A stretch of 64,000 nucleotides of DNA from Cellulomonas sp. ES6 (GTDB lineage: Bacteria > Actinomycetota > Actinomycetes > Actinomycetales > Cellulomonadaceae). The notes under the pieces were generated by a model. It saw nothing but the letters and a program-made list of their open reading frames with translations. It did not search any database and was not told the DNA's origin. The stretch covers positions 2,976,001 to 3,040,000 of the forward strand of contig NZ_CP125655.1 in NCBI RefSeq assembly GCF_030053835.1, in the 5' to 3' direction. Made by a program: the position numbers and the translations under genes. Below, one piece after another: positions 49,319-57,921 of this stretch (the first letter of the stretch is position 1; every line of letters begins with the position of its first letter).

Positions 49319-50104
49319 TCAGTAGCCGGAGCCGTACGGGTCGACGGCGAACTGCGAGAACGCGAACACCATGAGCACCACCCACGCGAGCAGGCACGCC
49401 GTGATGACCGCTCCCACGACGATCGCGGCGATCGCCAGCCCGCGGCCCTGCGCGCCCGTGCGGCGGGTGCGGCGCAGCGCGGCGATGCCCATGCCGAGGC
49501 CCACCGGGGCCGTCAGCCCGACGAGGAACCCCGCGCAGCTGAGGATGAGCGCGGCGATCGCCAGCCCGTCCGTCGCGGGGGCGGGGGTGACCCAGGACGG
49601 CTGGCCGTACGGCCCGGCGGCGTACGGCCCCGCGGGGTACGGGGCCTGGGCGTACGGGCCCTGGGCGTACGGAGCGGCGGCGTAGGGGGTGGCGGGGTAG
49701 GGGGCGCTCGCGGCCGGGGACGGCGAGCCGCCGTACGGGGCGCCCGCGTACTGGGAGCCCGCGTACGGGTCACCCGCGTACGGGTCACCCGTCTGCGGCG
49801 CTCCCGGGTACGAGCCGCCGGGGTACGAGCCTCCCGGGTACGAGCCTCCCGGGTACGGGTCGCCCGTGGACGGCGGGGCGGTGGCGTACGGGTCGGCGCC
49901 GGAGCCCCCGACCGCGTACGGGTCCCCGGCTGCGGGGCCGGCGTCCTGCGGCCCGGGCGTCCAGCCGCCCGCGACCGGCGGCGCCTCGGGTGCGCCGTAC
50001 GGCGAGGCGGGCGTCCACCCCGTCGCCTCGGGCGTCGGGGGCGTCGAGGGTGTGGCGGGAGGCTCGGAGCCGGGCGCGGGGGTGCCGGGGTCGGGCGTCG
50101 TCAT
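49319..50104 (-). CDS. DUF4190 membrane protein with Pro/Tyr/Gly-rich tail
   Basis: A 261-residue protein. Residues 1-175 are a low-complexity Pro/Tyr/Gly/Ala tail with tandem units (GGSYPGGSYPGG, DPYAGDPYAG, AQGPYAQAPYPAG), probably disordered and cytoplasmic. Two membrane helices follow (about 182-206 and 220-245) separated by the typical ALRRTRRTGAQGRGLAIAAI of DUF4190. Such Pro-rich tails occur in many actinobacterial membrane proteins of unknown role. ATG 50104 has TAGGTT 6 bases upstream and no ribosome site. It heads a two-gene operon with 48667-49317. Confidence 0.85.
   Translation of the reverse strand: MTTPDPGTPAPGSEPPATPSTPPTPEATGWTPASPYGAPEAPPVAGGWTPGPQDAGPAAGDPYAVGGSGADPYATAPPSTGDPYPGGSYPGGSYPGGSYPGAPQTGDPYAGDPYAGSQYAGAPYGGSPSPAASAPYPATPYAAAPYAQGPYAQAPYPAGPYAAGPYGQPSWVTPAPATDGLAIAALILSCAGFLVGLTAPVGLGMGIAALRRTRRTGAQGRGLAIAAIVVGAVITACLLAWVVLMVFAFSQFAVDPYGSGY
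49795..49864 (-). repeat. Tandem 15-base repeats encoding GGSYP units
   Basis: Near-identical 15-base units (GGGTACGAGCCTCCC on the plus strand) encode GGSYP repeats in the disordered tail of the DUF4190 protein. Confidence 0.7.
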
Positions 50105-50110
50105 GCGCAG

Positions 50111-50116
50111 AACCTA
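50111..50116 (-). promoter_or_regulatory. -10 box TAGGTT, leaderless geometry, for the DUF4190 operon
   Basis: Minus-strand TAGGTT ends 6 bases before ATG 50104. No Shine-Dalgarno sequence is present. Confidence 0.5.
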
Positions 50117-50221
50117 GCGGAGACGCGCGCCGTGCCGGGTCCGCTCCGGGCACCTCCACCCGCACGGTCGCCGGATCGCCCCAGGCGCCCCTGTCGCACC
50201 GGCGCCGGGTCGGCCGCTCGT

Positions 50222-50243
50222 CCCCGGCCGGCGGGCGCCGGGG
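50222..50243 (-). terminator. Hairpin after the exonuclease III gene
   Basis: CCCCGGC (50222-50228) pairs with GCCGGGG (50237-50243) around an eight-base loop, 6 bases past the stop at 50250. Confidence 0.45.
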
Positions 50244-50249
50244 TCGCCG

Positions 50250-51047
50250 TCACGCCGCGTCGGCGATGTCCAGCACCACGGGGACGTGGTCGGACGGGGC
50301 CTTGCCCTTGCGCTCCACGCGCTCGATGCTCGCGCCGGTCACGCGCACCGCGAGCGCGGGGGACGCCCAGGTGAAGTCGATGCGCATGCCCTCGTTCCGC
50401 GGGAACCGGAGCTGCTGGTAGTCCCAGTAGGTGTAGGTGTGCTCCGCGGGCAGGTGCTCGCGGGAGACCTCGGTGTAGCCGGCGGCGGCGAACGCGGCGA
50501 AGGCGTCCCGCTCGGCGGGCGTGACGTGCGTCCGCCCGGCGAACAGCGAGATGTCCCACACGTCGGTGTCGAGCGGGGCGACGTTCCAGTCGCCGACCAG
50601 CGCCAGCGGCAGCGCGGGGTCCTCCTCGATCCAGCGGCCGGCCTCCTGCTGCAGGGCGGCGAGCCAGCGCAGCTTGTAGTCGAAGTGCGGGTCGCCCACC
50701 TCGCGCCCGTTCGGCACGTAGAGGCTCCACACGCGCACGCCGCCGCAGCTCGCCCCGAGGGCGCGGGCCTCCGTGACCGGGTCCTCGCCCCAGCCGGGCT
50801 GGCCGGCGAAGGCGTGCTCGACGTCCGTGATGCCGACGCGCGACGCGATCGCGACCCCGTTCCACTGGCTGAACCCGCTCGTCACGACCTCGTACCCGGC
50901 GGCCTCGAACGCCTCGCGGGGGAACTGCTCGTCCTTGCACTTCGTCTCCTGCATCGCCAGCACGTCGGTGCCGGTGCGCTCCAGGAACGCGACGACGCGG
51001 TCGACGCGGGTCCGGACGGAGTTGACGTTCCAGGTGGCGAGGCGCAT
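50250..51047 (-). CDS. xthA: Exodeoxyribonuclease III
   Basis: A 265-residue endonuclease/exonuclease of the exonuclease III family that nicks abasic sites in base-excision repair. Family motifs in order: MRLATWNVNSVRTRVDRVVA, catalytic Glu34 in MQETKCKD, YVPNGREVGDPHFDYKLRWL, VGDWNVAPLDTDVWD, and SDHVPVVLDI with the catalytic Asp-His pair. Length is typical (about 260-270). ATG 51047 has TAGCGT 7 bases upstream and no ribosome site. It is divergent from an SDR gene 94 bases away and appears to be a single-gene unit. Confidence 0.95.
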   Translation of the reverse strand: MRLATWNVNSVRTRVDRVVAFLERTGTDVLAMQETKCKDEQFPREAFEAAGYEVVTSGFSQWNGVAIASRVGITDVEHAFAGQPGWGEDPVTEARALGASCGGVRVWSLYVPNGREVGDPHFDYKLRWLAALQQEAGRWIEEDPALPLALVGDWNVAPLDTDVWDISLFAGRTHVTPAERDAFAAFAAAGYTEVSREHLPAEHTYTYWDYQQLRFPRNEGMRIDFTWASPALAVRVTGASIERVERKGKAPSDHVPVVLDIADAA

Positions 51048-51054
51048 GTCCCGC

Positions 51055-51060
51055 ACGCTA
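51055..51060 (-). promoter_or_regulatory. -10 box TAGCGT, leaderless geometry, for xthA
   Basis: Minus-strand TAGCGT ends 7 bases before ATG 51047. Confidence 0.5.
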
Positions 51061-51105
51061 CCGGCCGCCGCCGACAGCCCGTCACCCGGCCGGCCGCGGC
51101 AGCCG

Positions 51106-51135
51106 GAGACAACCGCGCGGCGCGCTCCGTAGGGT
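51106..51135 (+). promoter_or_regulatory. Promoter of the SDR gene, leaderless geometry
   Basis: -10 TAGGGT (51130-51135) lies 6 bases before ATG 51142. A weak -35 GAGACA (51106-51111) sits 18 bases upstream of it. Confidence 0.5.
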
Positions 51136-51141
51136 GGCGGC

Positions 51142-51909
51142 ATGGGAACCGCACTCATCACCGGCGCGAGCGCCGGACTGGGACTCGAGTTCGCGTGGCA
51201 GCTCGCCACCGCCCGGCACGACGTGGTCCTGGTGGCCCGGGACACCGGGCGGCTGGAGCGGCTCGCGTCGCAGCTGCGCGCGGCCGCGGGGGTCCACGCC
51301 GAGGTGCTGACGGCCGACCTCACGGACCGCGCGGACGTCGAGCGCGTGGCGGAGCGGCTGCGGGCGACCGAGCGGCGGGTCGGGCTGCTCGTGAACAACG
51401 CGGGCCTGGGGATCGGGCAGCGGTTCGTCGGCGGCGACCTGGCGCGCGAGGAGGCGGCGCTCGACCTCATGGTGCGCGCCGTGCTCGTCCTGTCCCACGC
51501 CGCCGCGGGGGCGATGACGGAGCGCGGCCGCGGCGCGATCCTCAACGTCGCGTCGGTGGCGGCGCTCACCGCCGGCGGCACCTACGCGGCGGCGAAGGCC
51601 TGGGTGCGCACCTTCACGGAGGGCCTGGCCGTCGAGCTCGAGGGCACGGGCGTCACGGCCACGGCGCTGTGCCCGGGCCTGACGCACACCGAGTTCCACG
51701 ACCGCGCCGGGCTGCGCGCGGCGGAGTCGTACCCGGAGATCGCGTGGCTGTCCGCCGACCGGGTGGTCGCCACCGCGCTCGCGGACGTGCGGCGCGGCGC
51801 GGTCATCTCGACGCCGAGCCTGCGCTACCAGGTGGCGTCGGGCCTGCTGCGGGCCATGCCGCGCTCGGTGGTGCGCCGCCTGGGCGACGTCCGGCCGGAC
51901 CGCGACTGA
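51142..51909 (+). CDS. Short-chain dehydrogenase/reductase
   Basis: A 255-residue cytoplasmic oxidoreductase using NAD(P)H. Classical SDR motifs: TALITGASAGLGLEFAWQLA at the start (TGxxxGxG), LLVNNAGLGIGQ (NNAG), a catalytic Ser in LNVASVAALTAGG, the YxxxK pair in TYAAAKAW, and CPGLTHTEFHDRAG after the active site. The C-terminal 30 residues (ASGLLRAMPRSVVRRLGDV) form a basic helix also seen in membrane-associated SDRs of the DltE/YqjQ type. The substrate cannot be assigned. It is divergent from xthA and followed by pyrE 61 bases downstream, which has its own -10. Confidence 0.93.
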   Translation: MGTALITGASAGLGLEFAWQLATARHDVVLVARDTGRLERLASQLRAAAGVHAEVLTADLTDRADVERVAERLRATERRVGLLVNNAGLGIGQRFVGGDLAREEAALDLMVRAVLVLSHAAAGAMTERGRGAILNVASVAALTAGGTYAAAKAWVRTFTEGLAVELEGTGVTATALCPGLTHTEFHDRAGLRAAESYPEIAWLSADRVVATALADVRRGAVISTPSLRYQVASGLLRAMPRSVVRRLGDVRPDRD

Positions 51910-51957
51910 GCCGGGACGACCCGCGGACGGCCTGCCGGTCCGCCCCGCCCGCCTCGG

Positions 51958-51963
51958 TACCCT
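51958..51963 (+). promoter_or_regulatory. -10 box TACCCT, leaderless geometry, for pyrE
   Basis: TACCCT ends 7 bases before GTG 51971, and there is no Shine-Dalgarno sequence. Confidence 0.5.
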
Positions 51964-51970
51964 GGCGGGC

Positions 51971-52549
51971 GTGACGAACTCCCCGATGTCCCCGACCCCG
52001 CGCGAGCAGCTGCGCGACCTGATCGTCGAGCTCGCGGTCGTGCGCGGCACGGTCACGCTGTCCTCCGGGCGACAGGCCGACTACTACGTCGACCTGCGGC
52101 GCGTGACGCTGCACCACCGGGCGGCCCCGCTGGTCGGCCACGTGCTGCTCGACCGGCTGGAGGAGGTCGGGCTGGGCACGGCGGACGTCGAGGCGGTCGG
52201 CGGCCTGACGCTCGGTGCCGACCCCGTCGCGACGGCCCTGCTGCACGCGGCGGCGTCGCGGGGGCAGGACCTCGACGCGTTCGTGGTCCGCAAGGAGGCC
52301 AAGGCGCACGGCATGCAGCGCCGCATCGAGGGGCCGGACATCGCGGGCCGCCCGGTGGTCGTGCTCGAGGACACCTCGACGACGGGTGCCTCGCCGATCG
52401 CCGCGGTGGAGGCCGCCCGGGAGGCCGGCGCGGACGTCCGCGGGGTCGCGGTGATCGTCGACCGCGCGACCGGCGCGCGCGAGAAGATCGAGGCGCTCGG
52501 GGTGCCGTACCACTACCTGTTCGACCTGGCGGACCTCGGCCTGGCCTGA
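51971..52549 (+). CDS. pyrE: Orotate phosphoribosyltransferase
   Basis: A 192-residue cytoplasmic enzyme that joins orotate and PRPP to give orotidine-5-phosphate in pyrimidine synthesis. Clear features: GTVTLSSGRQADYYVDLRRV at about 25-44 (orotate and PRPP contacts), GGLTLGADPVATALL, FVVRKEAKAHGMQRRIEGPD (the catalytic flexible loop), and the PRPP-binding VVVLEDTSTTGASPIAAVEA. The length fits the actinobacterial form. GTG 51971 is fixed by the -10 box. No other pyr gene is adjacent. Confidence 0.96.
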   Translation: MTNSPMSPTPREQLRDLIVELAVVRGTVTLSSGRQADYYVDLRRVTLHHRAAPLVGHVLLDRLEEVGLGTADVEAVGGLTLGADPVATALLHAAASRGQDLDAFVVRKEAKAHGMQRRIEGPDIAGRPVVVLEDTSTTGASPIAAVEAAREAGADVRGVAVIVDRATGAREKIEALGVPYHYLFDLADLGLA

Positions 52550-52568
52550 GCGCCCGGCGCCCGGGCGG

Positions 52569-53393
52569 TCAGACCGCGGCGAGCGTCACGGCCGTCACCG
52601 CGAGCGTCGCGACCACCTCGCCGGCACCGACCACCGCGGGCCGCACGCGCCCGCGCCGGGGCAGCAGCACCGCGCGGGCGAGCAGCCCGGCGGCGACGAC
52701 CACGAGCGCGACCCCGGCGACGCCGGCCGGGCGGCCGGCCGCCGCCAGCACGACCGCGCCCGCGAGCAGGGCCGCGTGGTACCCGGCGGACAGGCGGGCG
52801 GTCGCCGGCCGACCGCGCTCCCGGATCATCGACTTCACGTACGGCACGGTGCCGACCAGGTACGCCGCGAGCAGGCCGGCCGCCGTCCACGCGCGCGGGT
52901 CGTCCGCCCCGGGCGGCCACCAGCCCTCCGGCCGGTCCAGGAGGCCGGCCGCGACCACCGTCATGAGCGCGGCCGCCGCGATCGTCACGAGGTCGTTCCC
53001 GTACGACCGGTCGGCCCGTCGCGCCGCGTACCGCAGGCTCGCGCCCAGCAGCAGCGCGAACGCGGGCGCCCAGCGCAGCAGCGCGGGCTGGGCGGCGACG
53101 AGCGGGAGGCCCAGCACCGCGGTCGCGACGCCGTACCCGAGCACGGGGTCCCGGTAGCGGCGCCGGCGGCCCGACCGCAGCCACTGCGTGAGCGCGAAGT
53201 ACGCGCAGTACGCCGCGAGCCACGCGGCCAGCAGCAGCGCGTGCAGCCCGCGCGGACCGGCGAGCAGGGCGCCGACCACGGGCGGGGCGACGACCATCGC
53301 CCAGGCGCCGTGCTGGTTCGGCACCCAGGCCCGCGGCACCCGGGCCCGCGGCACCCGGCGGCGCGGGGCACGGGGCCGGTCGGTCGCGGTCAC
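52569..53393 (-). CDS. YwiC-like membrane protein
   Basis: A 274-residue integral membrane protein. After a basic Pro/Arg-rich N-terminus (about 1-24, RVPRARVPRAWVP), the YwiC signature PNQHGAWAMVVAPPVVGAL begins at about 25. About eight membrane segments follow; the polar loop SYGNDLVTIAAAALMTVVA and VPYVKSMIRERGRPA (about 183-197) are the other conserved-looking parts. YwiC of Bacillus lies near nitrate-respiration genes but its function is unknown. GTG 53393 is used; the N-terminus is uncertain because several starts are possible. It is convergent with pyrE (19 bases) and follows the HAD gene by 16 bases on the same strand. Confidence 0.85.
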   Translation of the reverse strand: MTATDRPRAPRRRVPRARVPRAWVPNQHGAWAMVVAPPVVGALLAGPRGLHALLLAAWLAAYCAYFALTQWLRSGRRRRYRDPVLGYGVATAVLGLPLVAAQPALLRWAPAFALLLGASLRYAARRADRSYGNDLVTIAAAALMTVVAAGLLDRPEGWWPPGADDPRAWTAAGLLAAYLVGTVPYVKSMIRERGRPATARLSAGYHAALLAGAVVLAAAGRPAGVAGVALVVVAAGLLARAVLLPRRGRVRPAVVGAGEVVATLAVTAVTLAAV

Positions 53394-53409
53394 CGGGCCG
53401 GGGGCGCGC

Positions 53410-54207
53410 TCAGACGCCGGCGACGGCCCACTCGGGCACCCGGGGGACCAGGTCCGCCACCGAGTCCAGCACCCGCGTCGGCCGGAACGGGTAGCGGCCG
53501 ACGTCCTCCGCGCGGGTGGAGCCGGTGAGCACCAGGAACGTCCGCAGCCCGGCCTCGATGCCCGCGACGACGTCGGTGTCCATGCGGTCGCCGATCATCG
53601 CGGTGGTCTCGGAGTGGGCGTCGATGCGGTTGAGCGCGGAGCGGATCATCATCGGGTTCGGCTTGCCCACGAAGTACGGCTGCCGGCCCGTGGCCGCGGT
53701 GATCATGGCGGCGACCGCGCCGGTGGCGGGCAGGTCGCCCTCCGCGCTCGGGCCCGTGACGTCGGGGTTCGTCGCGATGAACCGCGCGCCGCCCTGCACC
53801 AGGCGGATCGCCCGCGTGATCGCCTCGAACGAGTAGGTGCGGGTCTCGCCGAGCACCACGAAGTCCGGCTCCGCGGAGGTCAGCGTGTAGCCGGCCTCGT
53901 ACAGGGCGGTCGTCAGGCCGGCCTCGCCGATGACGTACGCCGAGCCGCCCGGCACCTGGTCGGTGAGGAACTGCGCCGTCGCCAGCGCGGACGTCCACAG
54001 CGACTCCTCGGCCAGGTCGATGCCGGACGCGGCGAGCCGGGCCCGCAGGTCCCGCGGCGTGAAGATGGAGTTGTTCGTCAGCACCAGGAACCGGTGGTCG
54101 CCGTCGCGCAGCGCCCGCACGAAGTCCGCGGCGCCCGGCAGCGCCACGCCCTCGTGCACCAGCACGCCGTCCATGTCGGACAGCCAGGACACGATGGGCC
54201 GGGTCAC
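53410..54207 (-). CDS. HAD-IIA family phosphatase (NagD-like)
   Basis: A 265-residue cytoplasmic phosphatase. HAD motif I is WLSDMDGVLVHEG (nucleophile and acid/base Asp), motif II is LVLTNNSIFT, the Lys motif is in FVGKPNPMMIRSAL, and motif IV is AMIGDRMDTDVVAGIEAGL. The C2-type cap between motifs II and III marks subclass IIA (NagD, p-nitrophenyl phosphatase). Substrates of this group are sugar or nucleotide phosphates; none can be chosen here. GTG 54207 overlaps the DedA stop as GTGA, so it is coupled to dedA. Confidence 0.92.
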   Translation of the reverse strand: MTRPIVSWLSDMDGVLVHEGVALPGAADFVRALRDGDHRFLVLTNNSIFTPRDLRARLAASGIDLAEESLWTSALATAQFLTDQVPGGSAYVIGEAGLTTALYEAGYTLTSAEPDFVVLGETRTYSFEAITRAIRLVQGGARFIATNPDVTGPSAEGDLPATGAVAAMITAATGRQPYFVGKPNPMMIRSALNRIDAHSETTAMIGDRMDTDVVAGIEAGLRTFLVLTGSTRAEDVGRYPFRPTRVLDSVADLVPRVPEWAVAGV

Positions 54208-54959
54208 TGCTCGAACACCTTGCGCTCGACGGCGGCGCGCTCCTCCGGCTCGTCGTAGCGGGGGTCGCGGCCGCCGGTGGCGGCGTTGCGGCGGGCCTCC
54301 CGGCGGCCCCGCAGCACCTCGATGCCGATGGGGACCACCGACACGAGCACGATGAGGACCAGCAGCACCTCGATGTTGTCCTTGACGAACGTGACGTTGC
54401 CGAGCACGTAGCCGAGCAGCGTGACGCCCACGCCCCACAGCAGCGCGCCGATGACGTTGAACGACACGAAGTGGCGGTAGCTCATCTTCCCGACGCCCGC
54501 GGCGACCGGGGCGTACGTGCGCACGATCGGGACGAAGCGGGCGACGATGATGGTCCGGCCGCCGTACTTGTCGAAGTACTTGTACGTCTGGTCGATGTAC
54601 TGCTGCTTGAAGATCTTCGAGTCCGGCCGGCTGAACAGCCGCGGGCCGGCCTTGTGCCCGATGAAGTACGCGAGCTGGTCGCCGAGGAACGCCGCCCCGA
54701 ACAGCAGCAGGCACAGCAGCCACAGCGGGAAGTCGAGCTCCTGGTGCGCGACGAGCATGCCCGCCGTGAACAGCAGGGAGTCGCCCGGCAGGAACGGGAA
54801 CAGCAGCCCCGTCTCGATGAACACGACGATGACGATGCCGACCAGCGCGTACGACCCGAACGAGGAGATCAGGTTCTCGGCGTCCAGCCAGTCCGGCAGC
54901 AGGGCGGGCTGGGGTCCGAGGGCGGGCAGCATGGCCGCGAGCGCGGTCGACACAGGCAT
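54204..54959 (-). CDS. DedA-family membrane protein, second copy
   Basis: A 251-residue DedA protein. Signature segments: [20 protein letters not shown] followed by TAGMLVAH at about 45-72, [20 protein letters not shown], and [20 protein letters not shown] followed by [10 protein letters not shown] at about 136-165, then two C-terminal helices and a 35-residue charged tail ending ERKVFEQ. It keeps the E-x-GLxxPxxPGD and F-x-R-x3-R-x3-PxxAG motifs of the YqjA/DedA group, implicated in lipid-carrier flipping and proton balance. It differs from the shorter copy at 43718. ATG 54959 has TACGCT 7 bases upstream. Confidence 0.93.
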   Translation of the reverse strand: MPVSTALAAMLPALGPQPALLPDWLDAENLISSFGSYALVGIVIVVFIETGLLFPFLPGDSLLFTAGMLVAHQELDFPLWLLCLLLFGAAFLGDQLAYFIGHKAGPRLFSRPDSKIFKQQYIDQTYKYFDKYGGRTIIVARFVPIVRTYAPVAAGVGKMSYRHFVSFNVIGALLWGVGVTLLGYVLGNVTFVKDNIEVLLVLIVLVSVVPIGIEVLRGRREARRNAATGGRDPRYDEPEERAAVERKVFEQ

Positions 54960-54966
54960 GGCCCCC

Positions 54967-54972
54967 AGCGTA
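54967..54972 (-). promoter_or_regulatory. -10 box TACGCT for the dedA/HAD operon
   Basis: Minus-strand TACGCT ends 7 bases before ATG 54959. A GGGGG in the gap could also act as a weak ribosome site. Confidence 0.4.
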
Positions 54973-55063
54973 CGGCCGCCGGTGCGGGACCCGCGGGCGT
55001 GCGGTGTGCAGTTCCTGTGCGGGTCCCGGCGCGCGACCGCGCGGCTGCGGGAGGATGGCGGCC

Positions 55064-56293
55064 GTGACGACCCCCGACGCGCCCGCGCCCGCCGCCCCCG
55101 TGACCCTCGGCACGCCCCTGACGCCCGGCGCGACGCGCGCGCTGCTGCTGGGCGCCGGCGAGCTCGGCAAGGAGGTCGCGATCGAGCTGCAGCGCCTCGG
55201 CGTCGAGGTGGTGGCCGTCGACCGCTACCCGCACGCGCCGGCGATGCAGGTCGCGCACCGGTCGCACGTGGTCGACATGCTCGACCCGGACGCGCTGCGG
55301 GCGGTGCTGGACGCCGAGCGCCCGCACGTCGTGGTGCCGGAGATCGAGGCGATCGCGACGCAGGTGCTCGCCGACGTGGAGGCGACGGGCGTCCGGGTGG
55401 TGCCCACGGCGCGCGCGACGCGGCTGACGATGGACCGCGAGGGGATCCGGCGGCTCGCCGCCGAGGAGCTGGGGCTGCCGACGTCGCCCTACCGGTTCGT
55501 CGACGACCTCGACGCCCTGCGCGCGGCGGTCGACGAGGTCGGCCTGCCGTGCGTCGTGAAGCCGGTCATGTCGTCCTCCGGCAAGGGCCAGTCCGTGGTG
55601 CGCACGGCCGAGGACGTGGTGGCCGCGTGGCGCGCCGCGCAGACCGGGGGCCGGGCGACCGCCGCCGACGGCGCCGCGGTGCGGGTGATCGTCGAGGGGT
55701 TCGTCGCGTTCGACTCCGAGATCACGCTGCTGACCGTGCGGCACGCCGGGGGCACGACGTTCTGCGAGCCCGTCGGGCACGTGCAGGTGGACGGCGACTA
55801 CCGCGAGTCCTGGCAGCCGGCGCCGCTGCCGCCCGGCACGCTCGCGGAGGCGCAGCGGGTCGCCGCCGCGGTCACGGAGGCGCTCGGCGGCTGGGGGCTG
55901 TTCGGCGTCGAGCTGTTCGTGGTCGGCGACCGGGTGCTGTTCTCCGAGGTCTCGCCCCGCCCGCACGACACCGGGCTGGTCACGCTCGCGTCCCAGGACC
56001 TGTCGGAGTTCGCGCTGCACGCCCGGGCGGTGCTGGGGCTGCCGGCCGGCGACGTGCTGGCGCTCGGGCCGTCGGCGTCGTGCGCGGTGCTCGCCGAGGG
56101 CACGGGGGTCCCCGAGTTCACCGGCGTCGACGCGGCGCTCGCGGTGCCCACCGCGCAGGTGCGGCTGTTCGGCAAGCCGTCGGTCGCGGGGCGCCGGCGC
56201 GTCGCGGTCACGGTGGCCCGCGGCGCGGACGTGGCCGAGGCCCGCGACCGGGCGCGTACGGCCGCGGCGGCCCTGACCGTCACGCTGGGCTGA
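55064..56293 (+). CDS. purT: Formate-dependent phosphoribosylglycinamide formyltransferase
   Basis: A 409-residue ATP-grasp enzyme that makes formyl-GAR from GAR, formate and ATP in purine synthesis. Visible: the N-terminal [20 protein letters not shown] (residues about 27-46), [20 protein letters not shown] followed by [43 protein letters not shown] (phosphate loop of the grasp), [20 protein letters not shown], and [20 protein letters not shown]. These are PurT rather than PurK motifs. GTG 55064 is chosen because GGGAGG lies 9 bases upstream; ATG 55055 touches that site directly. The end overlaps a convergent gene by 14 bases. Confidence 0.93.
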   Translation: MTTPDAPAPAAPVTLGTPLTPGATRALLLGAGELGKEVAIELQRLGVEVVAVDRYPHAPAMQVAHRSHVVDMLDPDALRAVLDAERPHVVVPEIEAIATQVLADVEATGVRVVPTARATRLTMDREGIRRLAAEELGLPTSPYRFVDDLDALRAAVDEVGLPCVVKPVMSSSGKGQSVVRTAEDVVAAWRAAQTGGRATAADGAAVRVIVEGFVAFDSEITLLTVRHAGGTTFCEPVGHVQVDGDYRESWQPAPLPPGTLAEAQRVAAAVTEALGGWGLFGVELFVVGDRVLFSEVSPRPHDTGLVTLASQDLSEFALHARAVLGLPAGDVLALGPSASCAVLAEGTGVPEFTGVDAALAVPTAQVRLFGKPSVAGRRRVAVTVARGADVAEARDRARTAAAALTVTLG

Positions 56294-57107
56294 GGCCCGC
56301 CAGCACCCGGTCGGCGAAGCCCCGCCAGCCGGCGTCCACCAGGTCGCGCACGCCCTCGGCGCCGCCCGCGTCCTCCGCGTCGCCGAACGCCAGCATCCCG
56401 GCGACGCACGCGTACTTCTCCCAGAACCCGTCGGCGGCGTCGGCCCGGCGCAGCCACGCCGCCCGGGCGACGTCATCGGTGGCGCGCCGCGCCTCCGCCA
56501 GCTCCGCGAGCGCCTGCCGCTGCCGCGCGTCCCGCCCGTCGGCACCGGGCGCGACCAGCGGGTGCGTGCCCGTGCCCAGGTGGTGCGCGAGCCCCTCGTC
56601 CCACACCACCCGGTCCAGGCGGTCGGCGTATGGGGCACCGGCAGGCAGCGGGTCGCGCGCGGCGAGGACGACGTGCGCGAGCTCGTGGTCGAGCAGCCCC
56701 TGCGCGGCGTCGGGGACGGCCCCGGGCTCCCCGGCGGCCGCGAGCAGCCGGACGAGGTCGAGCACGATCACCGGCCGCCCCCGCGGGTCGTGCCGGACCC
56801 CGGCGTCGTACGGCGCCGGCCAGCCGACCACCAGCGCGAGGCGGGCCGCCCCGAGCGCGTCCCGCCAGCCGGGGAGCGCGGTGTCCCACAGCGTGGGTCG
56901 CGCCGGGCGGAACGGGTGCAGCGCCCTGCGGACGGCCTCGAGCGCCGCACGGACCTGCGGCGCCAGCCCCGCGTCGGGCTCCTCGGCGGGCGCGGGGGGC
57001 TCGTCGTCGCCCGCCGCCACGCGCAGCGGCCACGCGCCGGCGGCGTCCGGGTCCGGCAGCCTGCCCGTGCGCAGCCAGGCGTCGGTCACGGCGGTGTCCA
57101 GGTGCAC
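56280..57107 (-). CDS. Putative HExxH metallopeptidase of unknown family
   Basis: A 275-residue protein with no signal peptide. I do not recognise the family. The sequence [19 protein letters not shown] holds an HExxH zinc motif (HELAH), and about 32 residues later [19 protein letters not shown] supplies a Glu and His that could be the third ligand, as in gluzincins. [13 protein letters not shown] and [13 protein letters not shown] precede it, and the C-terminal third is helical and Ala-rich ([20 protein letters not shown]). The pattern resembles DUF2268/DUF5700-like putative peptidases. GTG 57107 is the likely start (GAGGAC upstream, distant). It is divergent from the methyltransferase gene and overlaps purT convergently by 14 bases. 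Confidence 0.72.
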   Translation of the reverse strand: MHLDTAVTDAWLRTGRLPDPDAAGAWPLRVAAGDDEPPAPAEEPDAGLAPQVRAALEAVRRALHPFRPARPTLWDTALPGWRDALGAARLALVVGWPAPYDAGVRHDPRGRPVIVLDLVRLLAAAGEPGAVPDAAQGLLDHELAHVVLAARDPLPAGAPYADRLDRVVWDEGLAHHLGTGTHPLVAPGADGRDARQRQALAELAEARRATDDVARAAWLRRADAADGFWEKYACVAGMLAFGDAEDAGGAEGVRDLVDAGWRGFADRVLAGLSPA

Positions 57108-57170
57108 GGCGCCCGATCGTCCTCGCGGTCCGGTGGCCTGGTCAAACGCCGTCCGCGGCAGGATGGGCGG

Positions 57171-57893
57171 GTGACCGCGCAGCCGCCCGCCGACCCGGAC
57201 CCCGCCGGCCCCGACCCCGCCGACCTCGGCCCCGGCGCCGACCCGGGGCGCGACGACGCGGACCTGCCCGGCGTGGGTCCGTGGCCCGGCGGCCCCGCGG
57301 CCTGGCCCGCCGACCCGCGCTACGACCCGGAGCTGCTCGCGCACGGCGACCGCCGCAACGTCGTCGACCGCTACCGCTACTGGACCGTCGAGGCGGTCGT
57401 CGCCGATCTCGACACCCGGCGGCACCCGCTGCACGTGGCGATCGAGAACTGGGCGCACGACCTCAACATCGGGTCGGTGGTGCGCACGGCCAACGCGTTC
57501 AACGTCGCGGGGGTGCACGTGGTCGGCCGGCGGCGGTGGAACCGGCGCGGCGCGATGGTGACGGACCGGTACCTGCACGTGCACCACCACCCGGACGTCG
57601 AGCACCTGCTCGCCTGGGCGCGGACGGCCAGGCCCGACGGGGCGGCGCTGCCGGTGCTCGGGGTGGACAACGTGCCGGGCTCGGTGCCGCTGGACGGGTA
57701 CCCGCTGCCGCGCGCGTGCGTGCTGCTGTTCGGGCAGGAGTCCGCGGGGCTGTCGCCGCAGGCGCGCGAGGGCGCGGAGGCGGTGCTGCACATCGACCAG
57801 TACGGGTCCACGCGGTCGATGAACGCCGGGGCCGCCGCCGCCATCGCGATGCACGCGTGGGCGGTGCGGCACGCGGGACCGCCGCCGGGGTGA
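57171..57893 (+). CDS. SpoU/TrmH-family RNA 2-prime-O-methyltransferase
   Basis: A 240-residue SAM-dependent RNA ribose methyltransferase. A Pro/Asp-rich N-terminal tail (1-50) is followed by HVAIENWAHDLNIGSVVRTA (motif 1, catalytic Arg and Asn), FNVAGVHVVGRRRWNRRGAM, ACVLLFGQESAGLSPQA (motif 2) and IDQYGSTRSMNAGAAAAIAM (motif 3, the SAM-binding trefoil knot). The order and spacing match TrmH-like proteins acting on tRNA or rRNA; the target nucleotide is unknown. GTG 57171 has CAGGAT 6 bases upstream, a weaker leaderless-type start. It is divergent from the HExxH gene. Confidence 0.93.
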   Translation: MTAQPPADPDPAGPDPADLGPGADPGRDDADLPGVGPWPGGPAAWPADPRYDPELLAHGDRRNVVDRYRYWTVEAVVADLDTRRHPLHVAIENWAHDLNIGSVVRTANAFNVAGVHVVGRRRWNRRGAMVTDRYLHVHHHPDVEHLLAWARTARPDGAALPVLGVDNVPGSVPLDGYPLPRACVLLFGQESAGLSPQAREGAEAVLHIDQYGSTRSMNAGAAAAIAMHAWAVRHAGPPPG

Positions 57894-57921
57894 GGGCGCT
57901 GCGTCGCCCCCGCCCCGGCGG

